From Bacteroidales bacterium (lineage in GTDB: Bacteria > Bacteroidota > Bacteroidia > Bacteroidales > P3), in contig JAKSMO010000011.1 of the NCBI GenBank assembly GCA_024400545.1, positions 1 through 49,455 of the forward strand: a DNA stretch of 49,455 nucleotides, read 5' to 3'. The position numbers and the translations under genes were made by a program. Every line of letters begins with the position of its first letter. Position 1 is the stretch's first letter. A model generated the notes under the pieces. The model ran no database searches. It had not been told where the DNA came from and was given only the letters and a program-made list of their open reading frames with translations. This document shows positions 32,714-41,482 of this stretch, one piece after another.

Positions 32714-33448
32714 TCATTTCACGGAATAGGTGAGGCGCATATTGATGGAGGCGCGTTTCTTTTTGGAGGTGGTGTTGAATGTGCCGCCCCAGGAGTAGTC
32801 TTCGTCGGTGGAGTTGGGGGCAGTGATTTGGAATACACCCATGTTGGCAGTTTGCAGCTTGCCCAGATGCGAGCCGGCACTTTTGGCAATGGTTTCGGCA
32901 CGGTTCTTTGCATTTTCGGTGGCTTCGGCCAGCATTTCTATCTTAAGGTCGGCCAGCTTGGTGTAGTAATAGTTGAGGCTGTTGTTGTCGATATTGATGC
33001 CGTGCTCGAGGAGCTCGGAAATCTCGCGTGAGATTTTCTCAATCTTATCGACATCGTTGCTCTCCACGCGCACGCTCTGGTTCAGGCGGTAGCCAAGGAA
33101 AGTATAGTAACCGTTGCCGTTGTTGTAGTGGTATTCGGTTTCTTTGTTGCAGTCGAGAGAACGGAAGTCGATCTCGGCCTCGGCAATACCTTTTTGTTTG
33201 AGGTAGTCGCGCATTATGTTGTTGACTTTCTTGATTTCGGCGTAGCCTTCTTTCATGCCGTCATTGAGCACATTGTAGGAAATGTTCCAGACGATAAGGT
33301 CGGAATCAAAGTCGCGCTCGCAGCCGCCCACGACGGATACGGTTTTGGCACCATGGCGAGCTTCAACGAATTTTTTGCCACCAATCCAAACGGACACGAC
33401 CATGCAAAGGCCGAGGATAGCGGTGGCGACGATAGCAGATTTTTTCAT
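32714..33448 (-). CDS. SIMPL-domain (DUF541) exported protein
   Basis: 244 residues from ATG 33448 (MKKSAIVATAILG); the longer frame upstream adds no signal. An N-terminal membrane segment (about 4-22) is a signal or anchor. The SIMPL/DUF541 domain covers about 35-240, with KTVSVVGGCERDFDSDLIVW at its start and the helical ATENAKNRAETIAKSAG near residue 190. The family occurs in envelope proteins; function is not settled. It is followed by palindromic repeat copy 2. Confidence 0.87.
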   Translation of the reverse strand: MKKSAIVATAILGLCMVVSVWIGGKKFVEARHGAKTVSVVGGCERDFDSDLIVWNISYNVLNDGMKEGYAEIKKVNNIMRDYLKQKGIAEAEIDFRSLDCNKETEYHYNNGNGYYTFLGYRLNQSVRVESNDVDKIEKISREISELLEHGINIDNNSLNYYYTKLADLKIEMLAEATENAKNRAETIAKSAGSHLGKLQTANMGVFQITAPNSTDEDYSWGGTFNTTSKKKRASINMRLTYSVK

Positions 33449-33482
33449 AGTTATAGTTTTTTTTAATTTTGTTATAAAAAAG

Positions 33483-33527
33483 AATGAAGTTTTGAGAAAG
33501 GGTTTAACCAAGCATCAAAACTTCATT
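33483..33527. repeat. Perfect 13-base inverted repeat upstream of SIMPL gene
   Basis: AATGAAGTTTTGA and TCAAAACTTCATT flank a 19-base loop. A second imperfect hairpin, with GTAAA/TTTAC and GGGCA/TGCCC blocks, follows at about 33563-33613. Both lie between the YD-repeat-like and SIMPL genes. Confidence 0.7.
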
Positions 33528-33647
33528 ATGTTGGGTTAAGGGTTGTTGGACTAATTGTTTGGTTGAAGGGCAGAGCCAGTTTGTGTAAAAGAGTTTACAA
33601 GTTTGTTGGTTGCCCCTTCTGCTAGGCCTATAACCTTATAGCCTCCA

Positions 33648-34478
33648 TTAGTATGCGGGGAATGCGATTTCGCGTTCGATAACCTGGTAGGCTACGTTGT
33701 TGCGGTAAATGGTTTGACGCACCCAGTTGTCATCCTCATCGTACTCAAACACATAGGAGTGTTTCCAGTTGAGGTGCTCGTCGTAGTTGAAGGAGGAGAG
33801 CTCAATGAGGTTGTCGTGGTCGTCGTAGTAGTAGGTGGTGAGGGCCACGAGGAAGTCGTCGGCATCGTAGAAACGCCATTCGATGCGGTTGCCGTGGCTG
33901 TCGTATTTATAGAGGTAGCGCTGCATAAGCTCGCCGTCGCGGTCGTAGAACTCCATTTCGGTATTGTTGCCGGAAGCGTCATATTTATATACGCGTTTCT
34001 CGGTGAGGGTGCCGTCGGGGGCAAAGCTCTGCTCTTCCACAAGTCGGTTGTTCTCGTAACGGGAGGTCTCTTTCTTGGTCATGTGTTCGCCCATGAACAC
34101 TTTGCGCTCAATGCGGTTGCCGTTTTTGTCGTTGAGATAAGCGGTGCGGCCGGTGAGCTGTTTGGCACGATTGTACTCGTTCCAACCCAGCGCATAGCCA
34201 TGAACGTCAAAGTAGTAAGAGTACCACGTGTATTCGCCGTCTTTGGTGCGGTATTTGTCTTGGAAATTGCCGCGCTTGTCGAAAGTGATGGAGTCGATGC
34301 ACATGAGGCGACGGCCACCGTTGCGGCCACCATGGATGTCGTAGGTGTATTCGATAACATACACTGCATTGCCGTTGATGCCCATTTCCTGACGAGAAGA
34401 TTTGCGGGTTCTGGGGCCTGCCACCGCGCTTGCGATAACCAGCAACATGAGTGCGAGAGTGAAAAATCTTGTCTTCAT
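33648..34478 (-). CDS. Exported YD-repeat-like protein
   Basis: 276 residues with a signal peptide (1-20, ending AVAG). The body is a row of short strands of type YKYDASGNNTEMEFYDRDG and YKYDSHGNRIEWRFYD, repeated six or seven times from about residue 75 to 260. This resembles the YD/RHS-type repeat that forms beta-spirals in extracellular proteins. There is no toxin tip, so it is not a full RHS protein. Function unknown. Not clearly linked to its neighbours. Confidence 0.75.
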   Translation of the reverse strand: MKTRFFTLALMLLVIASAVAGPRTRKSSRQEMGINGNAVYVIEYTYDIHGGRNGGRRLMCIDSITFDKRGNFQDKYRTKDGEYTWYSYYFDVHGYALGWNEYNRAKQLTGRTAYLNDKNGNRIERKVFMGEHMTKKETSRYENNRLVEEQSFAPDGTLTEKRVYKYDASGNNTEMEFYDRDGELMQRYLYKYDSHGNRIEWRFYDADDFLVALTTYYYDDHDNLIELSSFNYDEHLNWKHSYVFEYDEDDNWVRQTIYRNNVAYQVIEREIAFPAY

Positions 34479-34555
34479 TGATAAGAGTATATTATTATTT
34501 CTAGCTATTGATAACGAAAATAATTTTTATTTATTGTTATTTCGTTGAATTTTTT

Positions 34556-36013
34556 TTATTCTTCTTCGGAAAGGTTGTTTTTGCGCATTTTCTTTATTGC
34601 TAAAAAGAATATGCAAGTGACTGCCATTGTGATAACTGCGCCAATGGTGTAACCCAACCAGCGGGGAATGAACGAACCCAATCCTTCTTTCTCGGCCACA
34701 AAGAGGAAACAGCCCGTGACCATGGTCATGAATATGGCGGGGATGAGGGTGAGGATGTAGGGCTTACGTTTCAGGAAGAGATAGACCGAGAGGGTCCAGA
34801 GGGTGACGGTGGCCAGCACTTGGTTGCTCCAAGCAAAGTAGCGCCAGATCACATCAAACCCTTTGGCATCCATGAGTGAATACACCAGGATGGCGGCGGT
34901 AACTACGAAGATGGGTACGGCCACGAAGAGGCGATTCTTGATGGGCTTTTGGTCGTAATTAAGAAAGTCGGCAACAATTAGTCGGGCTGAGCGCAAGGCG
35001 GTATCGCCCGAGGTGATGGCTGCCGAGATGACACCCAGCACAGTGACTACGGCAATGGCTGCGGGGAACCAGGTGTTGGCAATGACGCTGACCATAGCGG
35101 GACCACCCTTGCCAGCGGTATCGACAGGGCTATCGGGACCAAAAAAGTAAGCTGCTGCAGCTGCCCAGATTAAGGCCACGATGCCTTCAGTGATCATTGA
35201 GCCATAGAATACGGGTCGTGCCTGTTTCTCGTTGGTCATGCAGCGAGCCATGAGGGGCGACTGGGTGGCGTGGAAGCCACTAATGGCTCCGCAGGCTATG
35301 CTGATGAACATCATGGGGAAGATGGGGTTGTGGGCGGCATCGGGGTGACGGTTTTGAAGACCTTCCCACAATTCAGGGATTTCGGGGCGGAAGGCTATGA
35401 ACGCCACCACAATGGCGGCAGCCATGGCCAGGAGTAAGATGCCAAACACGGGATAAATCTTACCAATGAGCTTGTCGATAGGCAGCAGGGTGGCAATGAG
35501 ATAATAGGCAAAGATAATGCCCACCCAGATGAAGATGTTCCAGTCGGGGGTGAAGTTGGCATTGAGCAGCACGGCAGGGGTGTTGACAAACACGGCACCC
35601 ACCAGCACCATGAGCAGGATGGTGAAGATACGCATGAATGTTTTCATGCCATTGCCGAGATATGCGCCATGGATTTCGGGCAACGAGGCACCGTCTTTGC
35701 GGATGGAGATGAATCCGGCAATGAAGTCGTGTACTGCTCCTGCAAAGATAGATCCGAACACAATCCACAGGAACGACGCCGTGCCAAACTGCGCACCCAT
35801 GATGGCACCACAGATGGGGCCGACGCCCGCAATGTTGAGGAATTGGATAAGATATATGCGCCAGGGCTTCATGGGCACATAGTCAACGCCATCGGGATGA
35901 CTGATGGCGGGTGTGGGGCGATTGGCATCAACCTCGACAATGCGGTCCAATATCTTGGCATAGATGAAATAGCCCAAGAGTAATAGTACTACGGCAATTA
36001 CGAAAGTTATCAT
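34556..36013 (-). CDS. cstA: Carbon starvation protein A
   Basis: 485 residues, shorter than the E. coli protein of about 700, as is usual in Bacteroidota. About fourteen membrane segments. CstA pattern: RPTPAISHPDGVDYVP near residue 35, NIAGVGPICGAIMGAQFGTASFLWI, and GAISGFHATQSPLMARCMTNE. Family members import peptides or pyruvate; substrate here unknown. It starts 98 bases past the metallo-beta-lactamase gene on the same strand. Confidence 0.93.
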   Translation of the reverse strand: MITFVIAVVLLLLGYFIYAKILDRIVEVDANRPTPAISHPDGVDYVPMKPWRIYLIQFLNIAGVGPICGAIMGAQFGTASFLWIVFGSIFAGAVHDFIAGFISIRKDGASLPEIHGAYLGNGMKTFMRIFTILLMVLVGAVFVNTPAVLLNANFTPDWNIFIWVGIIFAYYLIATLLPIDKLIGKIYPVFGILLLAMAAAIVVAFIAFRPEIPELWEGLQNRHPDAAHNPIFPMMFISIACGAISGFHATQSPLMARCMTNEKQARPVFYGSMITEGIVALIWAAAAAYFFGPDSPVDTAGKGGPAMVSVIANTWFPAAIAVVTVLGVISAAITSGDTALRSARLIVADFLNYDQKPIKNRLFVAVPIFVVTAAILVYSLMDAKGFDVIWRYFAWSNQVLATVTLWTLSVYLFLKRKPYILTLIPAIFMTMVTGCFLFVAEKEGLGSFIPRWLGYTIGAVITMAVTCIFFLAIKKMRKNNLSEEE

Positions 36014-36110
36014 GTTCTATTGTTTTTTACATTTATTGTTGACGGCGCAGGGGACAGATTTTAAGCCTTTTACCGCGCCAGCCACTCTACACACTATATT
36101 CTACACTCTT

Positions 36111-37511
36111 TTACAGCTCCACCTCCTGTCGGAATTCGGGAATATCTACACGTTTCCAACCGTTCAGGTTGAGGGTCTGGCGGAAATTCTCTTGGGTTTG
36201 GGCTTCGCCGTGCACGAGGAATATCTTTTTCAAGCGGCGCTTTTCTTGGCAGCCGATATAGTTGATCATCTCGCTGTAGTCGGCATGGCCCGAGAGCGAC
36301 TCGATGCGGCGCAGCTCGGCACGCACCTTGTATGGGTGGCCGAAGATGGACACCTCTTTGTCGCCACGCATGATTTTGGCGCCCAAGGTGGAGGGTTCGC
36401 AATAGCCCACACAAAGGATGGTGGTGGCGGGATTGTCGATATGGTTGGCAATATGGTGCTTCACGCGGCCAGCCTCCATCATGCCCGAGGCGGAAATGAT
36501 GACGCAGGGCTTGTGGCGGAGGTTTAGGGCTTTGGATGCCTCTACCGACTGGATGTACTGTAGGCGGTCGAAGCCAAAGGGGTCGCTGTCGGTCTTCATG
36601 TATTCCAGAATTGGGTCGCCAAAACATTCTTGATGCAGGCGCATGATGTTGGTGGCAGAAACGCTGAGGGGACTATCTACGAAAACTTCCACATCGGGCA
36701 GCAGTTGGGCGTTGGACAGGCGGTCGAGGGCGTAGATGATTTCCTGCGCACGGCCAATGGCAAAGGAGGGGATGATAAGTTTGCCCCGTTTCTTAGTGCA
36801 GGTGTCGAGCACGGCCATGAGCAGTTCCTGTTCGGCGGTGTCGAGGGTGGTGTGCAAGCGGTCGCCATAAGTGGATTCCATGATAAGGTAATCTACTTGG
36901 GGGAAGGGTTCGGGGTCTTTGAGGATATGTTTGTCGTAGCGGCCAATATCGCCGGTGAAACCCAGCTTAATGGTGCGGCGGCCGTCTTTGATTTCAAGAT
37001 ATACGCAGGCACTGCCGAGGATGTGCCCGGCATCGAAAAACTCAACGGTGACCTCGCCTTCGATGTTAAACTGCTTGTGGTAGGGCACAGAAATGAAGCA
37101 GCTCATGCACTCTTGGGCCTCTTTTTCGGTGTAGATGGGCTCTACGGGTTCTTCTCCGTTGGCTTTGCGCTTTTTGTTGAACTGATGAACATCGGCCTCC
37201 TGAATACGGCCGGCGTCGGCCAACATGATGGCACAGAGGTCGCGGGTGGCGGGAGTGCACAGAATAGTGCCACGGAAACCGAGGCGATAAATGTAAGGTA
37301 TAAGGCCCGAATGGTCGATATGGGCATGGGAAAGGATGAGGTAGTCGATTTCGGTGGGGTCGAAACCCAGGTCGCGGTTCATAGCGTCGGTTTCCAGACC
37401 TTTACCTTGATACATGCCGCAGTCGAGCAAAATCTTGGTGCCTTTTTTTGTGGTGATAAGGTGCTTGCTGCCAGTCACCTCTTTGGCTGCTCCCAAAAAT
37501 GACAATTTCAT
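36111..37511 (-). CDS. Beta-CASP metallo-beta-lactamase RNase-like protein
   Basis: 466 residues. Metallo-beta-lactamase fold with the zinc motif HAHIDHSG (about 60), a later zinc aspartate in TGDIGRY, and histidine in HADYS near residue 398. The beta-CASP insert covers about 200-370 with PSFAIGRAQE and ISASGMMEAGRVKHH. The C-terminal RNA-specificity region (FLVHGEAQTQENFRQTL) matches the CPSF-like mRNA 3'-end processing family found in bacteria. It probably cuts or trims RNA; target unknown. A TATTTTTG promoter element lies at 37601-37594. Confidence 0.85.
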   Translation of the reverse strand: MKLSFLGAAKEVTGSKHLITTKKGTKILLDCGMYQGKGLETDAMNRDLGFDPTEIDYLILSHAHIDHSGLIPYIYRLGFRGTILCTPATRDLCAIMLADAGRIQEADVHQFNKKRKANGEEPVEPIYTEKEAQECMSCFISVPYHKQFNIEGEVTVEFFDAGHILGSACVYLEIKDGRRTIKLGFTGDIGRYDKHILKDPEPFPQVDYLIMESTYGDRLHTTLDTAEQELLMAVLDTCTKKRGKLIIPSFAIGRAQEIIYALDRLSNAQLLPDVEVFVDSPLSVSATNIMRLHQECFGDPILEYMKTDSDPFGFDRLQYIQSVEASKALNLRHKPCVIISASGMMEAGRVKHHIANHIDNPATTILCVGYCEPSTLGAKIMRGDKEVSIFGHPYKVRAELRRIESLSGHADYSEMINYIGCQEKRRLKKIFLVHGEAQTQENFRQTLNLNGWKRVDIPEFRQEVEL

Positions 37512-37726
37512 ATATAATAATTGTTACGTTAAACGTGTAGTCTATAATTAAATATGCATATTTTTGTCGGCAAGCGACTAAATAAAGCAAATGCAAAAAT
37601 ACAAAAAAAGAGTGATATGGAGAAAATATTTTTGATGATTATTTGCGAGTTGGCTGGTTTATAAGTTTTTGGATAAATAAGCTTAGATGCCTGGCGAAAT
37701 ATTAGTTTATGGGTTTTGCGTGGCAG

Positions 37727-38551
37727 TCAGTTCTTGATTACGTTCAGGTTAAAAGGTGTTAGGCTATTCGCTTCATGCTTATAGGTTGCGGAAACGACCA
37801 TGCGCCAACAACTAAGCAATAAAACGAATAATCCACTAAATACAAAAGGGCCTCCAGATGGAGACCCTTTTGTGTAGGTGCCCGTTGGAATAGTGGTGGA
37901 GGTGCCATTGGTGAAATAAACGGCCTCGTGAGCATTGTTGATCACATATCCGCTTTGTGCGTTGACGCAAAGGCCGGGCTGGCGAGTCACATAGGGTGCG
38001 GCTGCCGGAGCCTCACCTATCACAATCTGCACTGTTCCGTTGTGGAATAGCTGAACCTGCCATTTATACAGGTTAGAGCGTGTTACAGTGTTGTAGGTGC
38101 CAAGGCAAAATTCCACCACGCCCACCGAGTCGCCATTGCTGGCTTGGGTATGCAGGTAGCGTACGTAGTGGTCGGTAGAGCTGTAACCATCGCAGGCAAA
38201 ATAGTTGATTTTGGGTGCGTTGGTGGTGGCAGTGCCCGAGCCAAAGGGATTGGAGTAGGCATTGGTGCCTGTTGCGGAATTGCCCAGGCGCAGGTTGCCG
38301 TCGGTATTCACCGAAAACTGGGTGTAAACATTCTCTCCAAAAGGGAAAGAGAATCCAAGGTCAGTAACTGGTGAGGCTGAACCATCGCCAGCAGAAGCAC
38401 CTATGAGCTGGGTAGCCGTACTGGGAACGTTGATCCACAACGATGCGTTGGTGCCAGTGGCAAAGGTGTACTCGTCCAGGGTCTGAGCCTGCGATGCCAG
38501 CGGTAGCGCAATGGCCACCAAGAGCATCAGTCGAAGTACGTGTTTGAACAT
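37727..38551 (-). CDS. Exported surface protein, probably truncated
   Basis: 274 residues with a signal peptide (1-22, ending SQAQ). Residues 24-225 form one beta-rich domain (TLDEYTFATGTNASLWI, FGENVYTQFSVNTDGNLRLG, YKWQVQLFHNGTVQIVIGE) that in Bacteroidales opens long fibronectin-type cell-surface proteins. Here the frame then changes character: from about residue 227 it runs through a terminator-like hairpin (37842-37873) and into sequence like the intergenic arrays (CAACAACTAAGCAA at 37806-37819). The tail FVFSGLFVLLLSC is hydrophobic. Most likely a deletion joined the N-terminal domain to a downstream terminator. A real membrane tail is an alternative. Confidence 0.7.
   Translation of the reverse strand: MFKHVLRLMLLVAIALPLASQAQTLDEYTFATGTNASLWINVPSTATQLIGASAGDGSASPVTDLGFSFPFGENVYTQFSVNTDGNLRLGNSATGTNAYSNPFGSGTATTNAPKINYFACDGYSSTDHYVRYLHTQASNGDSVGVVEFCLGTYNTVTRSNLYKWQVQLFHNGTVQIVIGEAPAAAPYVTRQPGLCVNAQSGYVINNAHEAVYFTNGTSTTIPTGTYTKGSPSGGPFVFSGLFVLLLSCWRMVVSATYKHEANSLTPFNLNVIKN
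37842..37873 (-). terminator. Terminator-like hairpin inside the surface protein frame
   Basis: Fifteen-base stem, ACAAAAGGG... paired with ...CCCTTTTGT, one G-T pair and a 2-base loop; TATTTAG follows on the minus strand. It covers codons 227-237 of the frame starting at 38551, about 38 codons before the stop. Confidence 0.6.
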
Positions 38552-39104
38552 AACTTTGATAATTTGTTTAATAAATATGGTAATTCTTAATTATGCAGTG
38601 CTATATTGTGTTTATTGCTTAAATCCAATCGTTTATCACCACCTTAGATGGTTTTGTGCAAAAGGTAATAAATTGCAAAGATACAATAAAAATCCAATAA
38701 GCAAGCATTTGTGAATCATGTAGTTATTTAACGAATTGTATTTGGGAAATGCTGCGTTGTCCAATTTGCCCATTCGGGGGAAGGCTGCATAATGCGAATA
38801 GCATAAAGGCTTAGTAGTTGCGACAACAACTAAACCCTACTAAACGGGCTAAATAAAAATACAAATGCAACTCCGTTTACATTATTTATCAATATGCAAT
38901 CGGATGCAAAGATACAAAAAAGCCATTCGGCCGTTATTGTTTATGCCCAGGATTCTTACCGCGCTGGCGAGGGAGTGGACTCGGTCAAGATCCGTAGAAG
39001 TTGCGGTGATCTTGCGGTGATTTTACGGTATGGAACCGCCCAATGACCGTAAGATCACCGTAGGATGTCCGTAGGATTATTGGGATTGGTGGGGTAGAGG
39101 TGGG
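38552..39104. other. Intergenic region with inverted CGGTGATCTT repeats
   Basis: No gene is seen. It holds two TATCTTTG promoter elements, an inverted pair around 38811-38855 (GCTTAGTAGTTG and CAACAACTAAAC), and a palindromic group at 38985-39085 with CGGTGATCTTGCGG and CCGTAAGATCACCG arms. The last lies directly past the 3' end of the lipoprotein gene. Confidence 0.6.
38676..38704 (-). promoter_or_regulatory. Promoter of the truncated surface protein gene
   Basis: On the minus strand, TTG (38704-38702), 18 bases, TATCTTTG (38683-38676), about 125 bases before the start. A second TATCTTTG in a similar context (GCAAAGATACAA) lies at 38914-38907. Confidence 0.6.
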
Positions 39105-39959
39105 TCAGAAATCTACCACACATTGCCGGTTGAATGTGCCCTGATAGGAGAAGGTGATGTCGCCTTTGTTGCTTTCGCCGTTCAGCTCCAGGTGAAACTG
39201 ATTGCCATTGCGGCTGACAATCAGGCTGCCGCTATAGGGCTTGGCGTTGACATAGCTGCCGGCAAAATAAATTACTTGTGCCGTTACGGCATTGGCCGAC
39301 GGGGCGGACTGCGAGAGCTGGTATTCGCCGGCCACAAGAGGCTGGAGCGAGGTGATTTTGATGGCGTTGAGGTAGCCGTTGGAATAAACAAGATAGGAGT
39401 AGGTTTGGTCGTAGGAGAACACACGGGCTAGGTCGCATTGGGCGGAGTCGGAATCTAAGGTCAGCGTGCCTAGTCCGACGGGAGCGTTGGCGTTGTCGAT
39501 GGTGCCGTGGTACTCCAACTTCAGTTCGCCACGATTGTCGGAGCCCTCAAAAACAATGTCGTAAACACCATCGGATTCGTGGGTGCTCAGCTGGCCGGGG
39601 TATGTGTCGGTCTCGGTGGAGGAGCGAGTTTCGTTGACCCCAAAGTCAACATTGTGCGAGTTGGCAGAGGGGGCAAAATCGTAGTCGAAAATGGTGAACA
39701 GCATGTTGGGCTGGTCGGAAAACGAAAAGTCGATATTGGTGGCTGTGCTCTCGGTTTTGCAAACGGCAAAAATATGAAGCGTGTCGCCATGATAAACCAG
39801 ATAGCCGTAGTTGTTGGGCTGGTCGGGAGTGATGGTAGAGTCGGCGGGTTGGTCGGGAGTGATGTTGTCTTCTTTTTGGCATCCGGCGGGAATCAAAGCA
39901 ACGCATACTATTAGCGCAAGTGCTTGAATCATAAATTTGGACGAGAGTCGATTCTTCAT
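39105..39959 (-). CDS. Exported lipoprotein of unknown function
   Basis: 284 residues from ATG 39959 (MKNRLSSKFMIQALALIV); the long frame upstream has no protein-like sequence and crosses the promoter. Lipobox IPAGC gives C27. Two copies of ITPDQP (near 33-48) form a short linker after the cysteine. The rest is beta-rich and ends TFNRQCVVDF, in two similar halves each with an EYHGT/SYQGT strand, and resembles lipocalin-like or adhesin-like lipoproteins of gut Bacteroidales; I cannot name the family. Possible -7 element TACTTTTG at 40062-40055. Confidence 0.75.
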   Translation of the reverse strand: MKNRLSSKFMIQALALIVCVALIPAGCQKEDNITPDQPADSTITPDQPNNYGYLVYHGDTLHIFAVCKTESTATNIDFSFSDQPNMLFTIFDYDFAPSANSHNVDFGVNETRSSTETDTYPGQLSTHESDGVYDIVFEGSDNRGELKLEYHGTIDNANAPVGLGTLTLDSDSAQCDLARVFSYDQTYSYLVYSNGYLNAIKITSLQPLVAGEYQLSQSAPSANAVTAQVIYFAGSYVNAKPYSGSLIVSRNGNQFHLELNGESNKGDITFSYQGTFNRQCVVDF

Positions 39960-40253
39960 AATAGTGTTGGGTGTGAAGCAATGGTGAATTTGATGGGGAA
40001 AAACAAGTTTCGGTGCGCTCCACTTTGCTGCCGAAACGTGTTGTAACGATTTTGCAAAAGTACAAAAATAATTCGACATGGATGAAAAAAAGTAATATAG
40101 GTCGTTGAAATTGGCTGGGCAGGCAGGCTTAGTTCCGGCATGGAAAATGGGGGCAGTTTTGCAGGTTGAAAAAGCCGGCAATTCGTAATTTGAAATGGGA
40201 TAATTGACGAAAGGCAAAGAAAAAATATTTATATATAAAAATTTATTTGTATA

Positions 40254-40296
40254 TTTGTAACTTCTATTGGATGGCGTATTTTTGCGCAATCCAATA
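40254..40296 (+). promoter_or_regulatory. Promoter and candidate operator of pfkA
   Basis: TTTG (40254-40257), exactly 19 bases, TATTTTTG (40277-40284): full Bacteroidota consensus. An 8-base inverted repeat TATTGGAT (40265-40272) / ATCCAATA (40289-40296) spans the -7 element, a good position for a repressor. The whole gap 39960-40321 otherwise holds only the leader of the divergent lipoprotein gene. Confidence 0.7.
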
Positions 40297-40321
40297 AATA
40301 TCAAATTAATAAATAATAATT

Positions 40322-41422
40322 ATGGGTTTAAAAAGAGTTATGGTCCTTACTGGTGGCGGTGATTGCCCCGGACTGAATGCCGTGATTCGTGGCATTGTGA
40401 AGCGCGCCTCGCAAGAAAAAGATTGGGAGGTGATAGGCTGCATTGAGTCGTTCAACGGCGTATTGCGCGAGCCCACCGAAATTGTGGAACTTACCGAAAA
40501 AACGGTAGAGGGTCTGCAAATTCAGGGCGGCACTATTCTCGGCACCACCAACAAGGGCGGCCCCTTCTCGTGGCCTACCAAGAATACCGATGGCACTTGG
40601 ACTACCGTGGATCGCAGCGACGAGATGATTCGCAAGCTGGGCTACATGGGCGTGGATGCCGTGATCAACATTGGCGGCGACGGCTCGCAGCGCATCTCTT
40701 TGGGCTTGGCCCAAAAGGGACTCAACATTGTGGGGGTGCCCAAAACCATCGATAACGACCTCTCTTCTACCGACTATACCTTCGGTTTTCAGACCGCTGT
40801 GCAAATCTGCACCGAGGCCATCGACAAGCTGGTGACCACCGCTGCCAGCCACAACCGTGTGTTTATCATGGAGGTGATGGGCCGCGATGCCGGTTGGATT
40901 GCGCTGCACAGCGCCATAGCTGGCGGCGCCGATGTGTGTGTGATTCCGGAAATACCCTATGATGTTGAGAAGATTAAAGAAAAGATAGAGCAGCGCTACA
41001 ACAAGCGCCACGGCTATTGCATTATTGTGGTGGCCGAAGGCGCCAAGCCCAAAGGTGGCACCACCGTGGGCACCGAGACCGGCGAGGTGGGCTACCAGCA
41101 CGTGAAGCTGGGCGGCATTGGCAACCAGCTGGCCGAGGAGCTGAAGGCTGCCGGCGTGGAGCACGATATCCGTTGCACCATACTGGGCCATCTGCAGCGC
41201 GGCGGCACGCCTATTGCGTTCGACCGCATTCTGGCTTCGGAGTTTGGCGTAAGGGCCATGGAGCTGGTAATGGAAGGCAACTATGGCCGCATGGTGGCCT
41301 ATCGCCATCCCGAAGTGGTGGATGTGTCGCTCGAAGAGGCCGTGAGGGCGCAGAACCTGGTGGATCCCGACAGTCGTTTGGTGCATACCGCCAAGGGCTT
41401 GGGCATCGTGTTTGGCGATTAA
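40322..41422 (+). CDS. 6-phosphofructokinase
   Basis: 366 residues. It phosphorylates fructose 6-phosphate in glycolysis. Motifs: TGGGDCPGLNAVIRG near the N-terminus, GGDGS (118-122), PKTIDND (140-146), EVMGRDAGWIALH and GHLQRGGTP. The two positions that separate ATP from pyrophosphate enzymes read Gly121 (E. coli 104, ATP type) and Lys141 (E. coli 124, seen in pyrophosphate and some ATP enzymes). So it belongs to the mixed group; ATP use is more likely from Gly121. A strong promoter with an inverted repeat precedes it. purH follows 60 bases later on the same strand. Confidence 0.95.
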   Translation: MGLKRVMVLTGGGDCPGLNAVIRGIVKRASQEKDWEVIGCIESFNGVLREPTEIVELTEKTVEGLQIQGGTILGTTNKGGPFSWPTKNTDGTWTTVDRSDEMIRKLGYMGVDAVINIGGDGSQRISLGLAQKGLNIVGVPKTIDNDLSSTDYTFGFQTAVQICTEAIDKLVTTAASHNRVFIMEVMGRDAGWIALHSAIAGGADVCVIPEIPYDVEKIKEKIEQRYNKRHGYCIIVVAEGAKPKGGTTVGTETGEVGYQHVKLGGIGNQLAEELKAAGVEHDIRCTILGHLQRGGTPIAFDRILASEFGVRAMELVMEGNYGRMVAYRHPEVVDVSLEEAVRAQNLVDPDSRLVHTAKGLGIVFGD

Positions 41423-41482
41423 GGCCGCGGCAGGCGCTTGCGCAACTAATATTAATATAGAAAATAAATAAAAAGATATATA

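Noticed and set aside
33648-34478. RHS/YD toxin
   Set aside because: Only the repeat region is present; no RHS core boundary or toxin tip and no immunity gene follow it.
39960-40304. Upstream extension of the lipoprotein frame
   Set aside because: The extra 115 codons cross a promoter element and have no signal or similarity; the lipoprotein signal begins at ATG 39959.
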